Part shown: piece by piece, positions 8,801 to 16,959 of the stretch
Layout of the letters: every line of letters starts with the position of its first letter
How positions within the stretch are numbered: the first letter of the stretch is position 1
Virus record (IMG/VR): IMGVR_UViG_3300030385_000040
Location: 1 to 31,770 of that record
Strand: one strand, 5' to 3'
DNA: 31,770 nt
Origin: a virus
The notes under the pieces: generated by a model
The model's database searches: none
What the model was told of the DNA's origin: nothing
The model's input: only the letters and a program-made list of their open reading frames with translations
Program-made: the position numbers and the translations under genes

Positions 8801-9361
8801 TTAACACCACAATGGACGGATTTTAATTCGCAATTAGTCCAAGACGGCGAAATCTTAGTTGAACAGAAATATTTAACGTCTTCATTGCAAATTGCAAACC
8901 AAACGTTTATTAATACGCCAACAAATCAAGTTCAAAAATCCATTGCAACCGGAACACAATTGGGCGTGTCCGCTTTAAATTCAATTTATACAAGTGACGG
9001 AACAAAAATTCCAACACAATTGGGTGTTACAAGCGGAAACATTGGAAACAATTATAATGTTGGCGCGGGCGGAATATCAATCGGAAACAACATTCGTTCA
9101 ACAAGTGGAAACATTACGATTGGAAACGGGAACAATCCATTTTCAACACAACCGATTCAATTAACACAAAACGGAAAAACGGCGTTGGCAATTTCGTCAA
9201 ATGGTTTAATGTTAGAAGGTGGCGGCGGTGTTGTTTATTATGAAAATAGAGGTGGCGAAATAATGGAAGTTTTAACCGGAATTCCGTTTCACACAATGTC
9301 AGGATTAGGAACACCGGCGTTTCAATATGTTCGTGTTTTATTAAGCGAACCAATTATTTAA
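5804..9361 (+). CDS. Large tail tip / receptor-contact protein
   Basis: A 1185-residue protein. The first 150 residues (FEFQIFNAKTRESFDLDV, SKGSYSKTFSIPATGHNN, then DGMSVLSGKFQIKG) match a build common to big tail proteins of Bacteroidetes phages, in which a YSKTFxIP block precedes a beta domain. The middle is Trp/Tyr/Pro-rich. The last 130 residues change character: Gly/Asn/Ser-rich short repeats such as GGISIGNN and GNITIGNGNN, like a beta-solenoid or trimeric adhesin head. It is probably the tip or hub that touches the cell surface. It lies before the tape measure, whereas tip genes usually follow it. Confidence 0.65.
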   Translation: MAQYSPNFEFQIFNAKTRESFDLDVEKITDFPLALTYSIKDVQDPSSSKGSYSKTFSIPATGHNNTTLKGLYSESLYDSHLYVEDYDALIFIDGMSVLSGKFQIKGTKYKGVAQSYECQVFGENFKWVNALSELNLCDIDFTAGNFFPLAPVIATFDRDDIMDTWEFGEAGDIQGGVQTHFIYPLVNTGKWNFEDASTGEGIPTPSDMSPAFYFYNMLKCIFAAQGYTLQSDFFETSWFKRLVSFIPMESFVNNPAIIIQYSFEYDTNVSTPWKTPLDYYHQTGADLTCPSTGNDWHGQSYGLTLTCPTCDPSGQVTDQDITPFINSSTPFNVDSQPFDDPIWLAGWYWGNYSFYLNNGMFQSHNTPWAGLNNPCLMISGTTISEAYPWRTLGHDWFCVDCEPWYYNPAIGFPYPYPYLDKKEIEWKDTSMFQTTYHGIYEFSGSMTLKMDNDYEIDNDVATYDPWPTYPTSGTTPDIHGTMNGGVDFLPHFNISGTDVYTGTAYDFTLYLMHYKHSTRSTHTVHVESFRRKNANNPMSSAAPPLQNNFALFNDLYPLTTGVSNLSKKLSFSGIQIDILNDEDRVFLYGEVNAVGMTATNTAGENIFQTCQMKYKASGQEFSGTIDPLIIPGGSVDLELLLPCDTSQLDWVNGLTGLFNLFWQSDESSKTIIVEPRDMFFNDIFGDGEGAIDWTLKLDHGKPQINKYIYDSLKRNLCFTYENDSADVMVEERNRRRGQICELGSHALNLGELYLNDDQKIGSDYYSPTYMFYDKTVSNNMGSSGKQPFIPVIHSEYSSIWATQLNAGLPDKLTEFAPRLLVWYGKQPINQADGLTSANTWRWGYDNLATPHQDLQYYPFAGVYCDQDGSLGGTLTMGATLYKNPSLYFEQSEINVVPTAPPYALTNGLYQMFWEYHILSLLNRPVVKMAYFKLTPKDIASLNYRRLIYLEGAQADTYWILNKIIDYKAGKNEVTRVELFEFTNTRPVKTSKLSKSFGANLTPQWTDFNSQLVQDGEILVEQKYLTSSLQIANQTFINTPTNQVQKSIATGTQLGVSALNSIYTSDGTKIPTQLGVTSGNIGNNYNVGAGGISIGNNIRSTSGNITIGNGNNPFSTQPIQLTQNGKTALAISSNGLMLEGGGGVVYYENRGGEIMEVLTGIPFHTMSGLGTPAFQYVRVLLSEPII

Positions 9362-9371
9362 AAATAAAATT

Positions 9372-12300
9372 ATGGCAACATTAGACACAATATTAAACAT
9401 TCGGGTTGAAGGCACGGATTCAATGGTTAAATTAAAAACCGAAATTGATAAAACGGCAAAAGAATTAAAAGAATTACAAAAGGAAGGCAAAAAAGCCGGC
9501 GACACGCAAGCCCAATATACGGCAAAAGTTGTGACGGCCGAAACAAAATTAAAAGGATTGCGGGGTGAATTAAACAAAGGGAAAACCGAATTGATTAAAA
9601 ATGCAAAAGCGGCCGGCGATAATTCAAAAAGTTATAATTCATTAACAAAGGCAAACGCCAAATATTCGCAAGAGTTGCGGAAATTGGCCGACCCAATGGG
9701 AAAAAATAGCAAAGCATTTACGAAATTGTCCGGAAAAATAAGAACAAACACCGACCAATTAAAGAAAATGGACGCACAAATGGGACGTCACCAACGGAAT
9801 GTTGGAAATTACAAACAATCATTAACAAGTGTTGCAACGGGAATTGGTGCGGTCATTATTGCGTTCACCGCATTTCAACGTGTTTTGTCAACGTTTGTTG
9901 ATTTTCAATTTCAAATGAAACAAGTTGGTGTTATTAGTGGCGCAACAACGGAACAATTGCAAATGTTAACGGACACCGCAAAAGATTTGGGTTCAACAAC
10001 CGCGTTCACCGCCGGTGAAGTTGCCGCGCTGCAAACGGAATTGGCAAAATTGGGTTTTGACGCAACGGAAATAAATATAATGACCGAAAGTGTTTTAAAT
10101 TTAGCGTTTGCATTTGATAAAGATTTGGCGGCAACCGGTGAAACGGTGGCGATTGTTTTAAATTCTTATAAAATGGAAGCGACGGAAGCCGCCCGTGTCA
10201 CGGATATTTTAGCGACGGCATTTGCGTCAACGTCGTTGGATTTGGAAAAATTTAACACGGCATTTCCGAAAGTTGGTGCGATTTCAAAACAATTAGGGTT
10301 TTCATTAGAAGGGACAACGGCAATGTTGGGCGCATTAACAAACGCGGGGTTAGAAGCGTCAACGGCCGGAACGTCTTTGAAATCAATATTTTTGGAATTG
10401 GCAAATGAAAATTCCAAATTATCACAAAGGTTGGGCGGTTCGGTGAAATCAATTGACCAATTATTGCCGGCATTAGACAAATTATATAAAGACGGAACGG
10501 ACGTTGCCGACATGTTAAATTTAACCAACAAACGTTCGGTTGCGGCCTTTGCAACATTAGCGTCCGGCGCACCGGAAGTCCAAAAATTAACAAAATCATT
10601 TGAAGAATCAAGTGGAACGGCTGAAAAAATGTCCGAAGTAATGCGCGATTCATTGAAGGGTTCGTTGGACGAAACAATGTCGGCGGCGGGTGGTTTTGTA
10701 ATTGAATTAATGGAAGCATTAGAACCCGCATTAAATCTTATAATTGGCGCGGTTGGATTGTTGTTTTCGAGTTTATCATTTTTGGTTGAAAATTTCAAAT
10801 CGGTTGCAATTGGTGCGGCCGCGTATGGTGTTGTTTTATTAGCAACGGCCATAAATTCGGGAACATTAACGACCGCAATGATTGGACAAAAAATTGCGCT
10901 TTATGCAAGTGCCGCCGCGACATGGGTTGCGGACACGGCGACCAAAGCATTTAGTAAATCAATATATATGAATCCAATTGGAATTTTTATTGGTTTATTG
11001 ATTACGGGAATTTCGTTATTATGGGATTGGGGTTCGGCGTCAAGCGACGCGGCCGGTGAACAAAACAAGGTCACGGAAGCCGTTGCGGAAACGGCCACGG
11101 AGTTAACCGAATTGGAAAAAATAAAAGAAAAATATCACAAAAAACAATTAAATGAATTGGCAACCTTAAAATTATTGACGAAACAAATTCAAGACAGAAA
11201 TTTAACCGACCACGAACGCATGATGAGTTTAAAAGAATTTAATAAGCTTGCCGGAACAAATATCCGAAACTTAAAGGACGAAGCGCGATTGCAAGATATA
11301 TTGACGGCCGCAATGGAATCAACAATTGACGCAATAAAAAGACGAATAATTTTGGAAAGTTCGTCCGAAGAATTGACGGTCTTATTAGAACAACAATTGG
11401 CATTGGATTTAAAAATTGAGGAATCATTAGACCAACAAGCGGAAAACACAAAATCCGTAATTGTTGAAACTGAATTGTTGACCGCAGCCGACATTGAAAG
11501 GAAGAACGCGGGAGTTCGAAACATCAACAATTTAATTTTAGCCGGAAAGGAATTGGGCGCGCTTAACACACGGGGTCATAATACCGAAGAAGCAAATGCG
11601 GCGGGTTTTAGAGGCATATGGCAGATGAAATATCAAGTATTAAGGAATTATTCCAAGGCCGCAATGGGTGACGGTTATATGTCCGCCCAATTATACCAAC
11701 AAGAAAGCGTTTTAATTAATGCAAACATTACGGCGTTGGAAAACAAATCAATGGCACTAGAAAATACAACTTTAAAGACCGAAAATTTATTACTGTCAGA
11801 AAACGCGCAACACACAAATGCGTTGGCATTGCGTATAAAAGTTGGTGACGTATTACAAGCAAATAATAAATTACACGCAACCGAAGTTAAATTGCAAACA
11901 AAGTCGGACGCATTAGAAGGTCAAATAAATACAATTTACGAAGCGCGTGAAAAGGCATTAAACAAATTAGTTCCGTCAACGAAAAAAACCGGAAAGTCGG
12001 CGAAGGTTGCAAAAACCGCATATCAAAAATTGGCCGGCGAAATTGGGGTTTATGACGCGGCATTAAAAAAATCAGTAACGGAAGGCGAAATTGAAATGAA
12101 AACATTTGTTAATTCCGAGGAAGCAAAAGCAATGTCCGTCGAAGACAGAAACAAACGGATTGCAGAAATTGAACAAAGGACGGCCGACAAAGTTGCGATT
12201 GCAACGGGGTTAATAAAGCGAGCAAAAGCGGATTTAAAAGTTGTTGACGATAAGTTGGCCGAAGCATACGAAATAATAAATTTGAAGACCAACGTTTATA

Positions 12301-13475
12301 TTAATAGTTTAAAAGAGTTGGCGATAAAAACGCAAGGACAAATTGATATTGACAAACGACAATTGGTCGTCTTGCAAGAGTTAGAAGACGCGGGCGCGGA
12401 CGTCGCAAAGCAACGAATAACGTTGGCATTAAAAATCGCAAAAACCGAATTGGATTTGGCATTGAAAACCGCCGAAGCGTCCGACCTATCAACCGACGCA
12501 CAAATTGCAAATATCAAAAGATTGCAAGGCGAAATCGAAATTTTTGAAGAATTATTGGAAGACAAAGAATTAGACCCGTCCGGATTTTTAAATAAAGTTT
12601 TGTTTGGTTCAAATGAAGACGGCGAAGGGTTCACCGGTGAAGATTTAATTAATTCAATCCAAATTGGATTGGGCGTTGTGTCCGATATGATGTCAAGTTT
12701 TAACGAATTGCAAAATCAAAAATTAACAACACGGTTGGGTGTTATTACAAAGGAACGGGACGCCGAAGTTGAATTGTATAAAAATTCCGCACAATACGAA
12801 ATCGACACGGACGAAGAACGGTCAACGAAAATCGAAACCATAAAAAAGAAACACGACGACGAAATGTTGGCATTAAAAATTGACCAATTTAAAAAAGACA
12901 AAGCATTTCAAAAGGCGCAGGCCGTTATTGGTGGCGCAACCGCCATTATGAATATTTTAAAAGGACAAATTACGGGCAACCCGTTGGCGGACGCAATAAT
13001 AAAAGGAATTTTAATTGCGGCAACAATTGCAACAACAATAATGCAAATCGCAACAATCAACGCACAACCCGTTCCAACGGCCAAATTGGGTGGCGTGTTG
13101 GACGATTCATTTTTTGCTGACGGGGGAATGGTTGTTGGAAAATCACACAAACAAGGTGGTGAAAAATTTAGTGTTGGCGGACGTGTCGCCGAATTAGAAG
13201 GTGGCGAAGCGGTTATTAATAAACGTTCAACGGCAATGTTCAAACCAATGTTGTCCAAAATGAATGTTGCCGGTGGTGGAAAAAAATTCGGAAGTGGCGG
13301 AATGGTATTTGCCGACGGCGGAATGTCGTTTGACGCCGACACCATGTCGAACGAATCATTTATTGCCGACGCATTAGTTGACCAATTAAACAATCAACAA
13401 GTGTTGTTGGTTGAAGCGGACGTAACACAATCGCAAAAATCCGTTGAAACAATCCAATCGCGGGTTTCATTTTAA
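9372..13475 (+). CDS. Tail tape measure protein
   Basis: A 1367-residue protein that sets tail length and is ejected with the DNA. The N-terminal 150 residues are Lys/Glu-rich coiled coil. About 195-440 is the TP901-type core, with TAKDLGSTTAFTAGEVAAL, VTDILATAFASTSLDLEKF and GAISKQLGFSLEGTTAML. Hydrophobic segments follow at about 450-550 (LIIGAVGLLFSSLSFLV, IGIFIGLLITGISLLW region). Then comes a long coiled coil. The C-terminal 130 residues hold AQPVPTAKLGGV and the Gly-rich ADGGMVVG and LEGGEAVINKRST blocks usual at tape measure ends. The gene is intact and the longest in the genome, as expected. Confidence 0.93.
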   Translation: MATLDTILNIRVEGTDSMVKLKTEIDKTAKELKELQKEGKKAGDTQAQYTAKVVTAETKLKGLRGELNKGKTELIKNAKAAGDNSKSYNSLTKANAKYSQELRKLADPMGKNSKAFTKLSGKIRTNTDQLKKMDAQMGRHQRNVGNYKQSLTSVATGIGAVIIAFTAFQRVLSTFVDFQFQMKQVGVISGATTEQLQMLTDTAKDLGSTTAFTAGEVAALQTELAKLGFDATEINIMTESVLNLAFAFDKDLAATGETVAIVLNSYKMEATEAARVTDILATAFASTSLDLEKFNTAFPKVGAISKQLGFSLEGTTAMLGALTNAGLEASTAGTSLKSIFLELANENSKLSQRLGGSVKSIDQLLPALDKLYKDGTDVADMLNLTNKRSVAAFATLASGAPEVQKLTKSFEESSGTAEKMSEVMRDSLKGSLDETMSAAGGFVIELMEALEPALNLIIGAVGLLFSSLSFLVENFKSVAIGAAAYGVVLLATAINSGTLTTAMIGQKIALYASAAATWVADTATKAFSKSIYMNPIGIFIGLLITGISLLWDWGSASSDAAGEQNKVTEAVAETATELTELEKIKEKYHKKQLNELATLKLLTKQIQDRNLTDHERMMSLKEFNKLAGTNIRNLKDEARLQDILTAAMESTIDAIKRRIILESSSEELTVLLEQQLALDLKIEESLDQQAENTKSVIVETELLTAADIERKNAGVRNINNLILAGKELGALNTRGHNTEEANAAGFRGIWQMKYQVLRNYSKAAMGDGYMSAQLYQQESVLINANITALENKSMALENTTLKTENLLLSENAQHTNALALRIKVGDVLQANNKLHATEVKLQTKSDALEGQINTIYEAREKALNKLVPSTKKTGKSAKVAKTAYQKLAGEIGVYDAALKKSVTEGEIEMKTFVNSEEAKAMSVEDRNKRIAEIEQRTADKVAIATGLIKRAKADLKVVDDKLAEAYEIINLKTNVYINSLKELAIKTQGQIDIDKRQLVVLQELEDAGADVAKQRITLALKIAKTELDLALKTAEASDLSTDAQIANIKRLQGEIEIFEELLEDKELDPSGFLNKVLFGSNEDGEGFTGEDLINSIQIGLGVVSDMMSSFNELQNQKLTTRLGVITKERDAEVELYKNSAQYEIDTDEERSTKIETIKKKHDDEMLALKIDQFKKDKAFQKAQAVIGGATAIMNILKGQITGNPLADAIIKGILIAATIATTIMQIATINAQPVPTAKLGGVLDDSFFADGGMVVGKSHKQGGEKFSVGGRVAELEGGEAVINKRSTAMFKPMLSKMNVAGGGKKFGSGGMVFADGGMSFDADTMSNESFIADALVDQLNNQQVLLVEADVTQSQKSVETIQSRVSF

Positions 13476-13485
13476 AAAATAAAAC

Positions 13486-13671
13486 ATGTTTATAGTAGAT
13501 AAAAAGACACAACAAAAAAGAATGGCAATTTGTAAAAAATGCGACAAGCGTTCAAATAAATTTTTATCGTTGTTTAATTATGATTCGTGTTCACTTTGCA
13601 AATGTTTATTAAGTGCAAAAACAAGCGTGTCAAAAGAATTTGACGGCAAATGTCCAATTGGCAAGTGGTAA
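13486..13671 (+). CDS. Small zinc-ribbon protein
   Basis: A 61-residue protein with CKKC at 16-19, CSLCKC at about 36-41 and a final CPIGKW. The CxxC...CxxCxC...CPxGKW pattern is a compact zinc ribbon that I know from many phage genomes, where its function is not established. It follows the tape measure by ten bases and probably shares its mRNA. Confidence 0.75.
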   Translation: MFIVDKKTQQKRMAICKKCDKRSNKFLSLFNYDSCSLCKCLLSAKTSVSKEFDGKCPIGKW

Positions 13672-13706
13672 AATAAACATGTCTTTGTTAAAAAAAACTT
13701 TTATTT

Positions 13707-14018
13707 ATGACATTGCCGACCTATAAAAAAACTATTTTTGACACAATGGGAAACAAACAAACCGAATTTATTGCAAACACCATAACGCCGGAAGACCGCA
13801 AGGACGTCGAACGTTTAATGAAATTGTTTATTAAATACAAAGACGCACGCGGAAATTGGAAAATTCCAAATAAAGAAGGCAAAGAATTATTGGTTTACTT
13901 TCAAAAATACGTTGATAGGAACGCCCGCCCAAATATTTTTGGTTGTGGTGGTTGTGCAAAAAAAATGGTTGAATATATGTTTTCAATCTATCGATTATGG
14001 CAAAACCAAACAAAATAA
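13707..14018 (+). CDS. Hypothetical protein with CxxC motif
   Basis: A 103-residue, helical, basic protein, not recognised. The middle (ITPEDRKDVERLMKLFIKY) is amphipathic, and about 80-90 carries FGCGGCAKKMVEYM, whose CGGC pair could bind metal or form a disulfide. It overlaps the next gene by 22 bases. Placed between the tape measure and the HTH gene; could be regulatory or a minor assembly factor. Confidence 0.7.
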   Translation: MTLPTYKKTIFDTMGNKQTEFIANTITPEDRKDVERLMKLFIKYKDARGNWKIPNKEGKELLVYFQKYVDRNARPNIFGCGGCAKKMVEYMFSIYRLWQNQTK

Positions 14019-14380
14019 GTTTCATTGTCGATTTTATCGACATTATTTGGAATGAAGTCCAAACGCGATTTGGTGAACACGCGACAACAAAAGACGTTGT
14101 TTATCATTTAGTAGAAAAAGGATTGTGCGAACCAACACGAATCCGAAATTATTTAATCATTTATGATTTTGATACTATATTAAGACAAAACGAGGGTCAT
14201 GTTACACACACTTTTATGGATTTGTCCATTAAATACGACCTATCAGACCGCCAAATCCAAGGAATTGTATACAAATACCGTCCAAAATTCACCAAAAACG
14301 AAACAATTTTGGGTGATTACAAGGTTAAAATCAAGGAAAATCATAAAAAAACAAGGAAAAAAAGGGTTTTAAACTATTGA
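13997..14380 (+). CDS. HTH DNA-binding protein, candidate regulator of virion genes
   Basis: A 127-residue basic protein. The C-terminal half has FMDLSIKYDLSDRQIQGIVYKY, a classic helix-turn-helix of the kind seen in Mor-like activators and sigma-like regions, followed by a strongly basic tail ending KKTRKKRVLNY. The N-terminal half (FIDIIWNEVQTRFG, TTKDVVYHLVEKG) is helical. Its place between the tail and head modules would suit a positive regulator of virion promoters, but this is inference. It could also be a small structural DNA-binding protein. Confidence 0.7.
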   Translation: MAKPNKISFIVDFIDIIWNEVQTRFGEHATTKDVVYHLVEKGLCEPTRIRNYLIIYDFDTILRQNEGHVTHTFMDLSIKYDLSDRQIQGIVYKYRPKFTKNETILGDYKVKIKENHKKTRKKRVLNY

Positions 14381-14438
14381 TTCACTAGGTTAAAAGCAAA
14401 AAAAGTTTAAAAAAGTAAAAGAAAGTTTGATTTTTCCA

Positions 14439-14467
14439 TTGTCAAACGGGTTTTTCTTGTATCTTTA
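14439..14467 (+). promoter_or_regulatory. Promoter of the small gene at 14499
   Basis: TTG at 14439-14441, 18 bases, then TATCTTTA at 14460-14467, one base off the TAnnTTTG consensus. The upstream AGTTTGATTT (14424-14433) is also found at 23329. ATG follows 31 bases later. Confidence 0.6.
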
Positions 14468-14498
14468 CAGTATTAATAAACCAAAAGAAACCAAAAAC

Positions 14499-14717
14499 AT
14501 GACAAATTCAATCACAATCGCACAAGGGCAAAAATTAAGAACGGAAGGATTCAATATAATAACGAATCGAAACTTTACAAAAGTTTTAAGATATTCAAAA
14601 GAAACTTTAAAGCAAGGCAAAAACGAAAAATTATTCAATGCAATGATAAAAGTTGTTTATACGGCGGAAATGCAAAAAGCGGCATGGAATACACATTGTA
14701 AAATAAACAAAATTTAA
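14499..14717 (+). CDS. Hypothetical small basic protein in a one-gene unit
   Basis: A 72-residue Lys-rich protein, not recognised; mostly polar with two likely helices (KETLKQGKNEKLFNAMIKVVYTAEMQKAAW). A longer frame could start at 14427, but that start lies upstream of the promoter's -7 box, so the ATG at 14499 is taken. It has its own promoter (14439-14467) and terminator (14748-14773), unlike almost every other gene here, so it can be expressed independently. Confidence 0.7.
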   Translation: MTNSITIAQGQKLRTEGFNIITNRNFTKVLRYSKETLKQGKNEKLFNAMIKVVYTAEMQKAAWNTHCKINKI

Positions 14718-14747
14718 AAAATAAAATTCCAAAACAAACTTTAAAAG

Positions 14748-14773
14748 ACACGGGCAAACACCCGTGTTTTTTT
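14748..14773 (+). terminator. Rho-independent terminator
   Basis: Perfect 7-bp stem ACACGGG/CCCGTGT (14748-14754 with 14761-14767), six-base loop, then a T run broken once by A. It separates the tail and small-gene block from the head operon. Confidence 0.9.
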
Positions 14774-14783
14774 ATTCCTATTA

Positions 14784-14818
14784 TTTCGTAAAAGAAACTT
14801 TTATCATTTCTATTTTTG
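14784..14818 (+). promoter_or_regulatory. Promoter of the head operon
   Basis: TATTTTTG at 14811-14818 is a full match to TAnnTTTG and is directly preceded by a terminator. The upstream element at the 24-base spacing used elsewhere is TTTCG (14784-14788), a weaker form of TTGCG. The ATG at 14824 is only five bases after the box, so the transcript should have almost no leader. Confidence 0.6.
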
Positions 14819-14823
14819 TCGCA

Positions 14824-15906
14824 ATGGCAAATTCAAATTGGTTCGATATTCAAAACAACGCAAAATCCGACACGGCGGACGTTTATATTTATTCCGAAAT
14901 CGGAAGTTTTGACGTAAACGCCAAATCATTTATTGACGAATTAAAAACAATCAAGGACAAAAACATTGACGTCCACATCAATTCATTGGGTGGTTCGGTT
15001 TTTGACGGATTGGCAATTTATAACGCATTAAAAAACCATTCTAAAAAAGTGACAACGAAAGTCGAAGGAATCGCGGCGTCGATTGCGTCGGTTGTTGCAA
15101 TGGCGGGTGACAAAATCGAAATGGCGGAAAATTCTTTGTTTATGATTCACAATCCATTTGCAATGTCGGGTGGTGACGCCAACGAATTAAGAAAAACCGC
15201 AAGCATTTTAGATAAAATTAGAAATGAAATTGCGTCAATTTATGCGTCGAAATCAAAACACGATTCCGAACATTATATTAGTTTAATGGACGTTGAAACG
15301 TGGTTCAATTCGGACGAAACATTGGAATTGGGTTTGATTAATGGAATCACGCAACCAATAAAAATCGAAAACAATTATGATATTTCAAAATTCGAAAATA
15401 TTACAAGCGAACAAATAAACACAATTATTAATAAATCAAAAACAAACGTTATGGCGAAAACGCAAAATGAAAATGTTGTTGAAACAAAAGAAGTTTCAAA
15501 CGACGAAAGTTTAATTGGAAAAATAAAATCAATGTTGGGTGTTGTAAAAAATGCAGAAGGCGACGAAGACGAAAGCGAAGCGGAAAAAACGGATTGGGCG
15601 GAATCTTACGAAGAATTAAAATCAAGGGTTGACAATTTAGAAAACGCAATCCATGACATTGAAGAAAAAATGGGGTTGACGGAAGAAGTAAAAGAAGAAG
15701 AAGAAGAAGCGGCGGACGCAATGGCAAACGCATTAGCAAACGCGGATTCCCAAATTGAAGAATTAACGGCGAAAATTTCTAAAATAAAAGCCGGAAAAAC
15801 GGACGTGACGCCAAATGGCGACCCAAGTATAATTGAAAACACAACAGTTGACCCAAACGCGGCATTTTTTAACGCAATGGTTGCAACCTTAAAGCGTAAA
15901 GCATAA
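14824..15906 (+). CDS. Prohead protease (ClpP type) fused to scaffold domain
   Basis: A 360-residue protein that should shape and then mature the capsid. Residues about 15-200 are a ClpP-like serine peptidase: NSLGGSVFDG at 53-62, nucleophile S86 in GIAASIASV, and H109 in MIHNP. From about 210 it becomes acidic and helical, with a Glu-rich coiled coil and ending VATLKRKA, as in scaffolds fused to phage proteases. An upstream in-frame ATG at 14764 lies in the terminator/promoter, so 14824 is chosen. A second in-frame ATG at 15451 may give a free scaffold. Confidence 0.9.
   Translation: MANSNWFDIQNNAKSDTADVYIYSEIGSFDVNAKSFIDELKTIKDKNIDVHINSLGGSVFDGLAIYNALKNHSKKVTTKVEGIAASIASVVAMAGDKIEMAENSLFMIHNPFAMSGGDANELRKTASILDKIRNEIASIYASKSKHDSEHYISLMDVETWFNSDETLELGLINGITQPIKIENNYDISKFENITSEQINTIINKSKTNVMAKTQNENVVETKEVSNDESLIGKIKSMLGVVKNAEGDEDESEAEKTDWAESYEELKSRVDNLENAIHDIEEKMGLTEEVKEEEEEAADAMANALANADSQIEELTAKISKIKAGKTDVTPNGDPSIIENTTVDPNAAFFNAMVATLKRKA
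15451..15906 (+). CDS. Possible nested scaffold protein (internal start)
   Basis: In-frame ATG (residue 210 of the protease) exactly where the peptidase domain ends. It is preceded by an A-rich stretch like the gene leaders of this genome. It would give a 151-residue acidic coiled-coil scaffold, as lambda Nu3 is made within gene C. Supported by position only. Confidence 0.4.
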   Translation: MAKTQNENVVETKEVSNDESLIGKIKSMLGVVKNAEGDEDESEAEKTDWAESYEELKSRVDNLENAIHDIEEKMGLTEEVKEEEEEAADAMANALANADSQIEELTAKISKIKAGKTDVTPNGDPSIIENTTVDPNAAFFNAMVATLKRKA

Positions 15907-15942
15907 TAAAAAACAAATTAATAATCATAAAAAAATAAAATT

Positions 15943-16920
15943 ATGGCAAATGTAGCATTGGACAATATAAGCGCAACGTATTCGGGCGCAAATTTTAGCG
16001 AATTGTTTTTAGAACCAATCTTTAGAGATTCGGATTTAATGCAATTTAGAGTTATTCCAAACGTAAAATATAAAATGAATCTTTATACGGCGGACGCATT
16101 ATCATGTATTGTTCAAAAATACACAACATGTGGTGGTGACGAAAGTGGCGATTTTAATGTTAACGACAAAGTAATTACGGCGGGACGTATGCGTGTTGCG
16201 GTTTCACAATGTCAAGACGCATTTTTTGGAACGTATTTAGAAGAAAGTTTCAAAAATGGAATCAATGTATTTAATTTAGAAGGCACGGCATTAATGGACA
16301 CAATTTTGGCAAACGTTAGACAAGGAATTGCGAGTGACATTGTAAAAATCGCATGGTGGGGTGACACGGCGGAAGCGGGCGCAAGTGCGGCATGTTACGA
16401 TTCAACCGACGGTTGGTGGAAACTATTAAAAGCGGACGCAACGGTTGACGGAAACAAAGTAACAATTGCGAACGGCGTATTAACGGCGGCGGCATGTTTA
16501 ACGGCATTGCGTGCAATGTGGGCAGCAGCACCAAGCGCGTTGCAAGGAGTTGACGCAAGAGAAAAAGCAATTTATTGCACACGTTCAATTTATGAAGGTT
16601 ATTTGGAATCAATCGAAGACTTAGGAAACGCGGAAGGTTATTCAACGCTAGTTGACGGTCTTGTAAAAGTTTATTTCCGTGGCGTTGAGGTAATTCCAAT
16701 GTATGGTTGGGACACGGCAATTTCACAACGAGCAATCGCGGACGACAATTGCGCATGTTATACGGCGAAACAAAATATGGCGGTTGGAACGGACACGAAC
16801 GACCCCGAAGGTGAATTAAAAATGTTTTACGACGATTTGACGGAAAAAGTTTATGTTCGTGCATATTTCAAATTGGGCGTTCAGTTTTTACACGATTCAA
16901 TGGTTCAAATAGGATATTAA
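15943..16920 (+). CDS. Major capsid protein
   Basis: A 325-residue protein following the protease/scaffold gene, as usual for HK97-fold capsid genes, with a long A-rich leader suited to strong translation. N-terminal FSELFLEPIFRDSDLMQFRVIPNVKYK resembles the N-arm and start of the shell domain in capsid proteins of Bacteroidetes phages; the C-terminal part ends VRAYFKLGVQFLHDSMVQIGY, a typical beta-hairpin ending. It has an unusual number of cysteines for a capsid protein (several between 90 and 270). I see no obvious cleavage site. Assigned from position, size and general pattern. Confidence 0.82.
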   Translation: MANVALDNISATYSGANFSELFLEPIFRDSDLMQFRVIPNVKYKMNLYTADALSCIVQKYTTCGGDESGDFNVNDKVITAGRMRVAVSQCQDAFFGTYLEESFKNGINVFNLEGTALMDTILANVRQGIASDIVKIAWWGDTAEAGASAACYDSTDGWWKLLKADATVDGNKVTIANGVLTAAACLTALRAMWAAAPSALQGVDAREKAIYCTRSIYEGYLESIEDLGNAEGYSTLVDGLVKVYFRGVEVIPMYGWDTAISQRAIADDNCACYTAKQNMAVGTDTNDPEGELKMFYDDLTEKVYVRAYFKLGVQFLHDSMVQIGY

Positions 16921-16959
16921 AAAAAAAACAAATTATTAATAAAATAAAAAAATAGAATT

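Noticed and set aside
10166-10852. 228-residue minus-strand frame inside the tape measure
   Set aside because: It is antisense to a certain coding gene, low-complexity Asn/Ala/Ser-rich, has no leader or promoter, and similar shadows occur along other long genes here.
9372-13475. Tape measure considered for an embedded lysozyme or peptidase domain
   Set aside because: I found no catalytic motif; the sequence is TP901 core, hydrophobic segments and coiled coil.
14427-14498. Longer N-terminus for the 14499 gene
   Set aside because: The start lies upstream of the -7 box, so it would not be in the mRNA made from that promoter.
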